Source: Actinoplanes solisilvae (lineage in GTDB: Bacteria > Actinomycetota > Actinomycetes > Mycobacteriales > Micromonosporaceae). From it: a stretch of 50,176 nucleotides of DNA. A model generated the notes under the pieces. It saw only the letters and a list, made by a program, of their open reading frames with translations. It did not search any database and had not been told where the DNA came from. Positions within the stretch are counted from its first letter, which is position 1. Every line of letters starts with the position of its first letter. Shown here piece by piece: positions 7,152 to 14,881 of the stretch. Location of the stretch: contig NZ_RJAC01000038.1 in NCBI RefSeq assembly GCF_003999975.1, forward strand, positions 1 through 50,176, given 5' to 3'. A program made the position numbers and the translations under genes.

Positions 7152-7212
7152 GTACGTGAGCGCGATGAGCCCGAGGACCGGCCCGTAACCGGCCCTCTTG
7201 CGCGGGGGCTCC

Positions 7213-7827
7213 TCAATACGCGTCGAGGGCCGCCACTTCCAGGTCAGCGTCGATCTGAGCCGCCGAGTAGTGCGTCCCCGACTGGCTCTTGGCGATCTGA
7301 CCCGCGCTCGGCACGTCGCGCTTGGCCGGCCACGTCTCGGTCTTCCACAGCGAGGACCGCACGAAGGCCCGCGCGCAGTGCAGATAGAGCTCCTCGACCG
7401 TCACCTCGATCGCGAGGTCGGGAACCACGCCTTTCATCGCCATGCCCGGCAGGTAGGGCGCCTCGGCGACGATCCGCGCGCGGCCGTTGACCCGTACGGT
7501 GTCGCCCGAACCCGGAATCATGAAGACCAGACCGACGTGGGGCCGCTGCAGGATGTTCGTCAGGCTGTCGAGCCGGCCGTTGCCCTTCCGGTTGGCGAAG
7601 GCGAGCGTACGGTCGTCGAGCACCAGCACGCTGCCGGGCGGGTCGCCGCGCGGGGAGACGTCGCTCGTCCCGTCCTCGGCCGAGGTGGCGAGCAGGAAGA
7701 ACGGGCTGAGCTCGATGAACCGGCGCGACTCGGCGTCGATGTGGTCGATGCCCTTCTCGGCGATGAAGCGGGGCGGGGGCGCGACGAACTCCCGCAGCTC
7801 CGCCTCGGTGGCGATGACCCTCGTCAT
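7213..7827 (-). CDS. Pyridoxamine 5'-phosphate oxidase-like (PPOX) flavoprotein
   Basis: This 204-residue soluble protein has the split-barrel flavin-binding pattern: FFLLATSAEDGTSDVSPRGD (about residues 43-62), VLDDRTLAFANRKGN, NILQRPHVGLVFMIPGSGDT and VNGRARIV. These motifs place it in the PPOX-type FMN (or F420) binding superfamily, in the subgroup with an extended C-terminal region (LHCARAFVRSSLW). It probably reduces or oxidises a small substrate; the natural one is unknown. ATG 7827 is preferred to the upstream codon at 7851 because family resemblance starts about there. It sits directly upstream of the channel gene on the same strand. Confidence 0.8.
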   Translation of the reverse strand: MTRVIATEAELREFVAPPPRFIAEKGIDHIDAESRRFIELSPFFLLATSAEDGTSDVSPRGDPPGSVLVLDDRTLAFANRKGNGRLDSLTNILQRPHVGLVFMIPGSGDTVRVNGRARIVAEAPYLPGMAMKGVVPDLAIEVTVEELYLHCARAFVRSSLWKTETWPAKRDVPSAGQIAKSQSGTHYSAAQIDADLEVAALDAY

Positions 7828-7875
7828 GATCACTCCGTGCGCTCGACACAAGCTCGACCCAACAGGAAGGCGACC

Positions 7876-8811
7876 CTAACCTTCCACGACGTTACGCAGT
7901 CGCCCGCCCGAACGAAATGCGAGAAGGTTCTCGCTGAGAAGCCTTGACGCCCCCACCGGCCGGCCGCCCGCGACGTGCGGCGTCACGATCACGTTCGGCT
8001 CGTCCCACAGCGCGGACGCGACCGGCAGCGGCTCGGTCTCGAACACGTCCAGGGCCGCGCCGCCGAGCTTCCCCGCCCGCAGCGCCGTCAGCAGCGCCGC
8101 CTCGTCGAGCGTGACCCCGCGCCCGACGTTGACGACCCACGCGTGGTCGGGCAGCAAAGCGAAGACGTCCGCGTTCAGCGCGTGGGTCGTCGATGGCGAC
8201 GCGGGCAGGATCCCGATCAGCACGTCGGCGGTGGGCAGCAGCCGCGGGAAGGAATCCGCGGTCACCACGTCGAAGCCGTCCCGCTCACCGGCGCTGCGCG
8301 CGACCCCCGTGACCCGGGCGCCCAGCGCCGTGAGCAGCGGCGCGAGCGTCGTCGCGATGCCGCCGAAACCCCAGATCACCACGTGCGCGTCCCGCAGGGT
8401 CCACTCCCGCGCCGACACGACCTGCGCGGTACGAGCGTCCTCGGCCCACCGGTGACCGAGCTGAGCCCGTACGAGAACATGCAGGTGACGCACGGCGGCC
8501 AGGGTCAGCGCGAGCGTGTGCTCGGCGACCGTCTGATCGTGCAGCCCGCGCCCCGAGGTGATCACGACGTCGGGCCCGAACCCGGCCGCGATCACGGCGT
8601 CGGGCCCGGCGGCGAGGGTCTGCACCCAGCGGAGCTGCTTGAGCCGCTGCGCCGCGTCGTGCAGCTGATCGGCCGGGTTGTTCCAGACCACGAGCACGAC
8701 GGCGTCGGTGTGCTCCTCCGGGATCGGACGACCGACCTCATAACGTACGGCGGTCACGCCCTCGGGCAGATCCGGGTCGAGTTCGACGCTGTCCGGCAGC
8801 AGAAGCTTCAT
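7876..8811 (-). CDS. D-isomer-specific 2-hydroxyacid dehydrogenase
   Basis: The 311-residue enzyme should catalyse NAD(P)-dependent interconversion of a 2-oxoacid and a D-2-hydroxyacid. The Rossmann nucleotide-binding site is VIWGFGGIATTLAP (about residues 145-158). The catalytic residues are present: Arg231 in VNVGRG, Glu260 in DVFETEPLP and His279 in TPHVAGG. The substrate is not predictable from sequence. ATG 8811 is separated by only 20 bp from the divergent aminotransferase start. This small space contains the palindrome ATAGG-C-CCTAT, so the two genes may share control. Confidence 0.9.
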   Translation of the reverse strand: MKLLLPDSVELDPDLPEGVTAVRYEVGRPIPEEHTDAVVLVVWNNPADQLHDAAQRLKQLRWVQTLAAGPDAVIAAGFGPDVVITSGRGLHDQTVAEHTLALTLAAVRHLHVLVRAQLGHRWAEDARTAQVVSAREWTLRDAHVVIWGFGGIATTLAPLLTALGARVTGVARSAGERDGFDVVTADSFPRLLPTADVLIGILPASPSTTHALNADVFALLPDHAWVVNVGRGVTLDEAALLTALRAGKLGGAALDVFETEPLPVASALWDEPNVIVTPHVAGGRPVGASRLLSENLLAFRSGGRLRNVVEG

Positions 8812-8823
8812 AGGCCCTATCTT
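8809..8823. promoter_or_regulatory. Compact divergent promoter with palindrome
   Basis: Twenty bases separate two divergent start codons. ATAGGCCCTAT (8810-8820) is a perfect inverted repeat about one base. TATCTT (8818-8823) lies 8 nt before GTG 8832 and can serve as a leaderless -10 box for the plus-strand gene. Confidence 0.35.
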
Positions 8824-8831
8824 CTCTTGTT

Positions 8832-9896
8832 GTGGCGATCGTGCAGTTCGAGCACCGGCCGGGCATCCTCGACCTCGGCTGGGGTCATCCACGTCCGTCG
8901 TTGCTGCCCGTGGCCGAGTGGGCGGCCGCCGGCTCCGAGGCCCTTCAGGCGTACGGCTGGCAGGCCCTGACCTACGGCCACTCGGCCGGACCCGCCCCCC
9001 TGGTCGACTGGCTCGCCGCTCACGTCGGTGACGCGTCCCCCGAGCAGACGTTCGTGACCGCGGGCGCCTCGCACGGCCTCGCCCTGGTCACGCCGCTGCT
9101 GGCCCGCCCGGGTGACGTCGTGCTGGTCGATTCCCCCACCTACCATCTGGCGTTCCCGATCCTGCGCGACGCGGGCGTGACCCTGGGGCCGGCCCCGGCC
9201 GACGAGCACGGTGTGCTGCCCGCCGAGGTCGCCAAGATCCCGGCGGCGTTCCTCTACCTCGTTCCCACGTTCGGCAACCCGACCGGCCGCAGCCTGCCCC
9301 TCGACCGGCGTCGTGAGCTGGTCGAACTGGGTCTGCCGATCGTCGAGGACGACACCTACCGCGAGCTGTTCTACGGCGACGCCCCTCCCCCGGCCCTCTG
9401 GCGGCTCGGTCACAACGTCGTGCGCCTGGGGTCGTTCGCCAAGACCGTCGCGCCCGGTCTGCGCCTCGGCTGGATCAACGCCGCCCCGTCGCTGATCACG
9501 CGGCTGACCAGGCTCGGCTATGTGCACAGCGGCGGCGGCGTCAACCACTCGGTCGCGATGACGATGGCCCGTTTCGGTGCCTCGGGGGCGTACGCGAAGC
9601 ATCTCGGCGTCGTGCGCGAGCGCTATCGGGAGCAACGGGACGCGCTGACCATCGGGCCGGCACCGGACGGCGGCTGGTTCACGTGGCTGCGGCTGCCGTC
9701 CGGTGTGGAGGCGAGCACGCTGCTGCCGGTCGCCGAGCGTCACGGCGTGTCGTTCGTGCCCGGTTCCGCGTTCTACGTCAACGGCGACAACGGCCATGAC
9801 CACGTACGCCTCAGCTTCTCGCACCTGTCTCCCGAGGAGCTGACCGAGGCGGCCCGTCGCCTGAACGCCGCCATCAGTTCCGTCGTAGGACACTGA
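8832..9896 (+). CDS. PLP-dependent class I/II aminotransferase
   Basis: The 354-residue fold-type I enzyme shows FVTAGASHGLAL, VDSPTYHLA, PTFGNPTGRSL with the PLP-contacting Asn149, VEDDTYRE, and GSFAKTVAPGLRLGW with the Schiff-base Lys204. It resembles the aminotransferase half of MocR proteins and 2-aminoadipate-type transaminases but has no DNA-binding domain. The amino donor and acceptor cannot be told from sequence. GTG 8832 is supported by the TATCTT hexamer 8 nt upstream. The gene is divergent from a 2-hydroxyacid dehydrogenase; together the pair could interconvert an amino acid, its 2-oxoacid and a 2-hydroxyacid (inference). Confidence 0.85.
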   Translation: MAIVQFEHRPGILDLGWGHPRPSLLPVAEWAAAGSEALQAYGWQALTYGHSAGPAPLVDWLAAHVGDASPEQTFVTAGASHGLALVTPLLARPGDVVLVDSPTYHLAFPILRDAGVTLGPAPADEHGVLPAEVAKIPAAFLYLVPTFGNPTGRSLPLDRRRELVELGLPIVEDDTYRELFYGDAPPPALWRLGHNVVRLGSFAKTVAPGLRLGWINAAPSLITRLTRLGYVHSGGGVNHSVAMTMARFGASGAYAKHLGVVRERYREQRDALTIGPAPDGGWFTWLRLPSGVEASTLLPVAERHGVSFVPGSAFYVNGDNGHDHVRLSFSHLSPEELTEAARRLNAAISSVVGH

Positions 9897-9970
9897 CGGG
9901 ATCTACTGACGACAACCGCGGCAACGCACACTGATCGGCATCTATCCTCGCAAGTCGATAGGAGCCGGTC

Positions 9971-10603
9971 ATGCGCCGTCTATTCCCGCGCGTCGCCCTC
10001 GTCACCGCCGCCCTGGTCACCAGCCTGGCCGCGGCCGTGCCCGCCTCGGCGACCCCGCCGAACATCCCCTCCGCCACCACCGCCCGCTCGCAGCTCAACA
10101 GCCTCACGGTCGCCACCCAGGGATCGATGAGCGGCTACTCCCGCGATCTCTTCCCGCATTGGAGCACGGTCAGCGGCGCCTGCAACACCCGCGAGACGGT
10201 GCTCAAGCGCGACGGCACGAACGTCGTCACCAACTCGTCGTGCGCGGCGACGTCCGGGAGCTGGTATTCCCCGTACGACGGTGCGACGTGGACGGCCGCG
10301 TCGGACGTCGACATCGACCACGTGGTGCCGCTGGCCGAGGCCTGGCGTTCCGGGGCGAGCTCGTGGACCACGTCGAAGCGGCAGAGCTTCGCCAACGATC
10401 TGACCCGGCCGCAGCTGATCGCCGTGACCGATAACGTGAACCAGTCGAAGGGCGACCAGGACCCGTCGACGTGGGTTCCGTCCCGCACGGCGTACCGCTG
10501 CACCTATGCCCGCATGTGGATCGGCGTCAAGTACCAGTGGGACCTGACGCTGCAGCAGGCCGAGAAGACCGCACTCCTGAACACCCTCGACTCGTACTGC
10601 TAG
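9971..10603 (+). CDS. Secreted HNH-type nuclease (GmrSD-like DUF1524 fold)
   Basis: The 210-residue protein begins with a Sec signal peptide (MRRLFPRVALVTAALVTSLA, cleavage after about PASA-T28). The mature part carries VDIDHVVPLAEAWRSGA with the HNH-type Asp116-His117, followed by RPQLIAVTDNVNQSKGDQDP with conserved Asn155, Asn157 and Lys160. This is the DHxxPL...N...K arrangement of extracellular actinobacterial HNH nucleases related to the GmrSD C-terminal domain. It probably degrades extracellular nucleic acid for nutrition or competition. Cysteines 71, 91, 177 and 210 may form disulfides. GGAG lies just before ATG 9971. Confidence 0.85.
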   Translation: MRRLFPRVALVTAALVTSLAAAVPASATPPNIPSATTARSQLNSLTVATQGSMSGYSRDLFPHWSTVSGACNTRETVLKRDGTNVVTNSSCAATSGSWYSPYDGATWTAASDVDIDHVVPLAEAWRSGASSWTTSKRQSFANDLTRPQLIAVTDNVNQSKGDQDPSTWVPSRTAYRCTYARMWIGVKYQWDLTLQQAEKTALLNTLDSYC

Positions 10604-10634
10604 CCGCTGACCCCACCGTTTCGCCTCGCCGCCC

Positions 10635-10640
10635 TACGAT
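10635..10640 (+). promoter_or_regulatory. -10 hexamer TACGAT of a leaderless gene
   Basis: TACGAT ends 7 nt before ATG 10648 and no Shine-Dalgarno sequence is seen, so ATG 10648 rather than ATG 10639 is the likely leaderless start of the glycosyltransferase gene. Confidence 0.45.
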
Positions 10641-10647
10641 GGCGGCC

Positions 10648-11820
10648 ATGTCGGGGAGCCTCCGTGTGGCCCACTTCTGTGACAGTCACGCGGGGCGCCC
10701 GGACGGGGTGTCGCGTTCGGCCGCGCTGACCGTCGGGCTGTTGCGCGACGCCGGGCACACAGTGGACTTCTACCATCCCGGGCCGTTCCTCCCCGTTCGG
10801 GCCACCCCGGGTCTCGTACGATCTCTGCCCGTTCCCGGTCGCCAGTTGCGCGCCGGTTGGCCGTGGCCGCGGTGCGCGCCCGCCGACGTCGTCCACGCCC
10901 ACACGACCGGACCGCTGGGCATGGCCGGTTTCCGGCTCGCCGCCCGCCGCCGGGTGCCGCTGGTCCTGACCTGGCACACCGACCTCCTCGCGTACGCGGA
11001 CGTCTTCCCCGAGATCCCGGCCGGGGCGGCCTGGTGCGCCCTGCAAATGCGGCTCGGCTGGTCGGCGGCCGAGTTCCGGGAGCTGACCCGTCCCGGAGCC
11101 GTACGACACCGCCGCCTGGTCGCCCTGGGCCGGGCCATGTTCGCCCGTGCCGCCGTCGTGATCGCCCCTTCGGCCAAGACCGCCGCCGTCCTCGCCGAGT
11201 TCGGCCCCGGCCCTCAGATTCACGTGCTCCCGACCCCGGTCGCCGCAGCCGAACCCCGGCCACCCACGCGTCCCGCCAACGTGATCCTGTCGGTGGGCCG
11301 GGTGACCGCCGAGAAGAACCCTGAGCTGCTGCTTCAAGCGTTCCGCCGGCTGCTCGACGGCCGGCCCGGCACCCGGCTGATCGTGCTCGGCGCCCACCAG
11401 GGACGCGCCCATCTGCAACGCCGGCTGCGCGCCCTGGGGTTGACCGACCACGTCGACGTCCTCCCGCCCGTCCCGCAGCCCGAGGTCGGCTCGTTCTACC
11501 ACGCCGCGGACGTTCTCGCCTTCGCGTCCACAACAGACACGCAGAGCCTGGTCCTCGCCGAGGCCGAAGCCGCGGGACTGCCGGTGGTCGTGGCCGATTC
11601 GCGGCTGGCCGACCGGCCCGGCACCGGCACTTCGCGGTTCGCCTGCGCCCCCACCGCGCCCGCGTTCGCCGGCGCCCTGCGGCGCATGCTCGACGACGGC
11701 GACCTGCGGGCCGCAGCGATCCGGGAAGGGCTCGCGGCCACCGCGGCGTACCCGGCGAAGCTCTACCTTTCGCACCTGCTCGACATCTACCACAGCGCTT
11801 GTCGGCATCTGCCACGATGA
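10648..11820 (+). CDS. GT4-family (GT-B fold) glycosyltransferase
   Basis: The 390-residue protein has the GT-B architecture. An N-terminal acceptor domain starts RVAHFCDSHAGRPDGVS, with the usual substrate loop GRPDGVS, and VVHAHTTGPLG and LTWHTDL follow. A C-terminal nucleotide-sugar domain has ILSVGRVTAEKNPELLLQAF, RLIVLGAHQGR and the EX7E-like segment SLVLAEAEAAGLPVVV. It resembles retaining GT4 enzymes that add hexoses to lipid or glycan acceptors at the inner membrane face. The acceptor is unknown. Its stop TGA overlaps the next ATG (ATGA), coupling it to two DUF3592-like membrane proteins. Confidence 0.88.
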   Translation: MSGSLRVAHFCDSHAGRPDGVSRSAALTVGLLRDAGHTVDFYHPGPFLPVRATPGLVRSLPVPGRQLRAGWPWPRCAPADVVHAHTTGPLGMAGFRLAARRRVPLVLTWHTDLLAYADVFPEIPAGAAWCALQMRLGWSAAEFRELTRPGAVRHRRLVALGRAMFARAAVVIAPSAKTAAVLAEFGPGPQIHVLPTPVAAAEPRPPTRPANVILSVGRVTAEKNPELLLQAFRRLLDGRPGTRLIVLGAHQGRAHLQRRLRALGLTDHVDVLPPVPQPEVGSFYHAADVLAFASTTDTQSLVLAEAEAAGLPVVVADSRLADRPGTGTSRFACAPTAPAFAGALRRMLDDGDLRAAAIREGLAATAAYPAKLYLSHLLDIYHSACRHLPR

Positions 11821-12563
11821 TCGTCGTGAGATGGCGGTTTCTACTGTGGAGCCTCTGCGTGCTCGCCGGCGCAGCCCTGATGTACCTGCCGATACACACC
11901 CACCAAGACCTTCGGGACTGGGCCGTCGAGCTGCGCCGCACGGGCGTCCCCACCCAGGCGTACGTCTTCGACCAGATCACGGTCGACGGCGGTACGACCA
12001 TGTATCTCCGCTTTGAGACCGACGGGGTCATCCACGAGGACGCGTTCGACTGCGAATCCGTGTGCGTCAACGACGGGGCCACCACTCCGATCTGGTACAA
12101 CGCCGCCGACCCCGGTGATTTCGTGACCGGCTTCGGCCGGCTCAGCGGCGATCGCGGCCGCATCCAGGGCATCCTCGGCGTGGCCGGCTTCTTCCTGGCC
12201 CTAGCCGGCGTCTGGGCCGCCCTCATCGACATCGGCACCGCCGCCCGCTTCCGGCGCCTCGTCGTGGTCATCGGTCGCGCGGGCCGCTTCACCGACCGGC
12301 GGCCGCACCGCTGGGCCCCCGCCGGCGACGAGGCGATCGCGCTGCTCGAGGAGCTGCGCGGGCGGCGCATCCACGAGCTCTGGCTCGACCCCGACTGGCC
12401 CGTCGTCGAATGGCTTCAGGAGCAGGCGTACGCCGGGCCGCGCCCCGACGTCGAGCGGATCATCCTCGACCCCGGCGACCCGGACACCGCGGCGACGGTG
12501 CGGGCGCTCGAACACTGGGCGTACGAGGTCCAGACCCGGCCGGGGACGGAGCTGGTCCGATGA
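11817..12563 (+). CDS. DUF3592-like membrane protein, copy 1
   Basis: The 248-residue protein has a TM segment at about residues 5-24, an outside beta-rich part with RRTGVPTQAYVFDQ, two cysteines in FDCESVCVND, and IWYNAADPGDFVTGF. A second TM follows (about 120-142), then a cytoplasmic tail with EAIALLEELRGRRIHELWLD and VVEWLQEQA. The first half resembles DUF3592 proteins (TGVPTxAxV...WYNPxDPxDF); the tail is not recognised. It starts inside the glycosyltransferase stop codon (ATGA), and its own stop overlaps the next ATG in the same way. Copy 2 is a clear paralogue, so this is a tandem duplication inside one operon. Function unknown. Confidence 0.75.
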   Translation: MIVVRWRFLLWSLCVLAGAALMYLPIHTHQDLRDWAVELRRTGVPTQAYVFDQITVDGGTTMYLRFETDGVIHEDAFDCESVCVNDGATTPIWYNAADPGDFVTGFGRLSGDRGRIQGILGVAGFFLALAGVWAALIDIGTAARFRRLVVVIGRAGRFTDRRPHRWAPAGDEAIALLEELRGRRIHELWLDPDWPVVEWLQEQAYAGPRPDVERIILDPGDPDTAATVRALEHWAYEVQTRPGTELVR

Positions 12564-13381
12564 CCGGGTGGTGGCAGCTCACCCGTTGGACGTCCACGAT
12601 CTGCATCGTCGTCGGGCTCGCGCTCGGCTGGGTGTGGGTCGACACGTTCCGCGACCTCGACCGTTGGAAGGACGAGCTGCGCCGCACCGGGGTGCCCGCC
12701 CAGGGCTACGTCTACGACCGCACCGACGAGCAGGGCGGCACGATGTACTTCCGCTACCAGGCCGCCGAGTTCCCGGCCCGCGCCCGGCAGCTGTACACCT
12801 ACGAACGGTGGGTGCCCTGCAACACCCTGTGTCTCGCGCCCGGTTCCACGTCGCAGATCTGGTACAACCCGGCCGACCCCGGCGACTTCGTGACCAGCTT
12901 CGACGAGCTCAGCTTCGAGCGCGGCAACTGGCAGGTCGCGCTGGGCGTCGGCGGTCTGCTGCTGGCCGTGTACGGGGTGGGCCGTAGCGTGGCCGACCTC
13001 GCGAACCTGCGCCGCGACAGCCGCCCGGCCGCCCGGCCGAACCCCGCTGTGCCGGGTCAGGGGCGACCGGCCGGCAAGTCCGTCCTGTTGATCAACAGCA
13101 CGAACCTGTTCGGCGCGGGCCCTCCGGTGCGCCGCGCCCGCTCCAGCGCCGAGGCGCTCGCCCTGCTCGAGAAGCTGCGCGGCGAACACATCGAGGAACT
13201 ACGGATCGGGCCCACGCCCGGCGATTCGGTCCGGCCGGTCGTCGAGTGGCTGCGCGACGAGGCGAGCAGCGGCACCCGTCCGCGGATCGACCGGATCCTC
13301 GTGCACCCCGACAGCCCGCACGCGATCAACGTGACCCGGGTTCTTCGCGAATACGGCTACTGGGTGTCGATGATGTCCTGA
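12560..13381 (+). CDS. DUF3592-like membrane protein, copy 2
   Basis: The 273-residue paralogue of the preceding protein shares DLDRWKDELRRTGVPAQGYV, two cysteines (PCNTLCLAPG) and IWYNPADPGDFVTSF. It has TM segments at about residues 9-27 and 130-150, and the same C-terminal module (EALALLEKLRGEHIEELRIG ... VVEWLRDEA). It differs by a longer linker of about 45 residues containing RPAARPNPAVPGQG and SVLLINSTNLFG. The start is coupled to copy 1 (ATGA overlap). The shared C-terminal module suggests a sensing or docking role on the cytoplasmic side; no catalytic motif is visible. The stop lies 9 bp from the convergent MocR gene. Confidence 0.75.
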   Translation: MTGWWQLTRWTSTICIVVGLALGWVWVDTFRDLDRWKDELRRTGVPAQGYVYDRTDEQGGTMYFRYQAAEFPARARQLYTYERWVPCNTLCLAPGSTSQIWYNPADPGDFVTSFDELSFERGNWQVALGVGGLLLAVYGVGRSVADLANLRRDSRPAARPNPAVPGQGRPAGKSVLLINSTNLFGAGPPVRRARSSAEALALLEKLRGEHIEELRIGPTPGDSVRPVVEWLRDEASSGTRPRIDRILVHPDSPHAINVTRVLREYGYWVSMMS

Positions 13382-13390
13382 ACCGCCTGG

Positions 13391-14881
13391 TCACATCGCC
13401 GCGGCGAGGCGGCGTACGGCCTCGTCCATCAACTCGGGCGGCGCAGCCGCGTAGGTGAGACGCAGGTGGGGCGCGGGCGCCTCGGCCGCGAACCAGGACC
13501 GGCCCGGGAAGACGACGACGCCGTTGGCAGCGGCCGCGTTCGCCAGTGCCACATCGTCGATGCCGTCGTCGAGGCGTACCCAGAGATGAAGTCCGCCTCG
13601 GGGCACCGGCTCGTGGTCGAGCGGCAGACGACGTCGCAGGGCGGCCAGCAGCGCCTCGCGCCGCGCCTTCAGTTCCGTCCGCAAGGCGCGGCGATGCCGA
13701 TCCCAGGCCGGAGAGGTGACGAACTCGATCGCGGCCTGCTGCAACGGGCCGGCCACGAACAACTCGTCCAGCAGCCGCACGGCCCGCAAACGCGCCCCCG
13801 CAGGCCCTTTCGCGCCGATGGCGGCGATCCTGAGCCCCGGTGCCACCGATTTCGTCAGCGACCGCACATAGACCACATGCCCGTCCGGGTCCTCGGCCGC
13901 GAGCGGGGCCGGCGGCTCCCCGTCGATCGTCAGATCGCGGGCATAGTCGTCCTCGATCAAAAAGGCCCCAGCTTCCCGTACGGCGGCCAGGACCTCACCA
14001 CGCCGGTGCGCGGCGAGAGTGGCCCCGGTCGGGTTCGCATGCAACGGCTGGCAGTAGAAGAGGCGAGCCCCCGTCCGCCGGAACGCCGCGGCCAACTGCT
14101 CGGGCAACACCCCGTCAGTGTCAGCCGGCACCGGCACGACGCGCAGTCCGGCAGCGCGGGCCGCGGCAAGCGCTCCGAGATAGGTGGGCGACTCGACGAG
14201 CAAGGTGTCGCCCGGGTCGGCGAGCGCACGGAAAGCACCAGACAGCGCAGCCTGCCCGCCGGGACAGATAATCATGTCATCAGCCCGAAGCCCACCCCTC
14301 GAGCCGCTCCCGCCAGCACCCCACTCCGGACCGCTCCCGCCGGTCCCCCTACTTCGCCCACGCCCGCCGCCCGCGCTACCGGTCCCTCTTCCAGCACTTT
14401 GGGCGATCTCGCGCGCGAACCAAGCACGCAGGTCGGCGCGCCCCTCGGCCGGCCCTCGCTGCCAGGCGGCGGGTTGCCGGGCCGCCCTCGCCAGCGCCGC
14501 CCCGAGCGCGGCCGTAGGTTGCAGCTCCGGATCGAGGTAGCCCCCAGAAAGCGGGATCGCCCCCACCGGCGGTAACGCGAGTAACGCCTGAAGCTCTTCT
14601 TCGCCGCCGCGGCCGGCGCCGAGCGCAACGGTCTGCCACGAGAGGTCGCCCGCCTGTCGTGCCTGGCTCGTCCGGGATGCCACAAAGGTTCCCTGCCCGG
14701 GGCGCGTCTCGACAAGGCCTTCCTGAACAAGCACCCGCACCGCCGCCGCCACCGTGACCGGCGAGACCCCGTGGCGCGTCATCAGCTCCCGCACCGACGG
14801 CAGCCGCGCGCCGGCCCACGCCGCGTCGGCCGTCGCCCGCAGATCTTGGATAACACGATCGGCTGCGTTACGGTCATTCAT
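13391..14881 (-). CDS. MocR-family regulator (GntR HTH + aminotransferase domain)
   Basis: The 496-residue protein has a GntR-type winged helix (about residues 5-70; LPSVRELMTRHGVSPVTVAA) followed by a fold-type I aminotransferase-like domain. That domain has ICPGGQAALSGAFRAL, VESPTYLGAL, QPLHANPTGAT, IEDDYARDL and SLTKSVAPGLRI with PLP-lysine 344. MocR regulators sense PLP or amino-acid-PLP adducts. An unusual Gly/Ser/Arg-rich insertion at about residues 162-199 interrupts the aminotransferase domain before the ICPGG motif. The gene is divergent from an EamA exporter with overlapping start codons (14879-14881 and 14880-14882), so it is the probable regulator of that exporter. Confidence 0.88.
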   Translation of the reverse strand: MNDRNAADRVIQDLRATADAAWAGARLPSVRELMTRHGVSPVTVAAAVRVLVQEGLVETRPGQGTFVASRTSQARQAGDLSWQTVALGAGRGGEEELQALLALPPVGAIPLSGGYLDPELQPTAALGAALARAARQPAAWQRGPAEGRADLRAWFAREIAQSAGRGTGSAGGGRGRSRGTGGSGPEWGAGGSGSRGGLRADDMIICPGGQAALSGAFRALADPGDTLLVESPTYLGALAAARAAGLRVVPVPADTDGVLPEQLAAAFRRTGARLFYCQPLHANPTGATLAAHRRGEVLAAVREAGAFLIEDDYARDLTIDGEPPAPLAAEDPDGHVVYVRSLTKSVAPGLRIAAIGAKGPAGARLRAVRLLDELFVAGPLQQAAIEFVTSPAWDRHRRALRTELKARREALLAALRRRLPLDHEPVPRGGLHLWVRLDDGIDDVALANAAAANGVVVFPGRSWFAAEAPAPHLRLTYAAAPPELMDEAVRRLAAAM

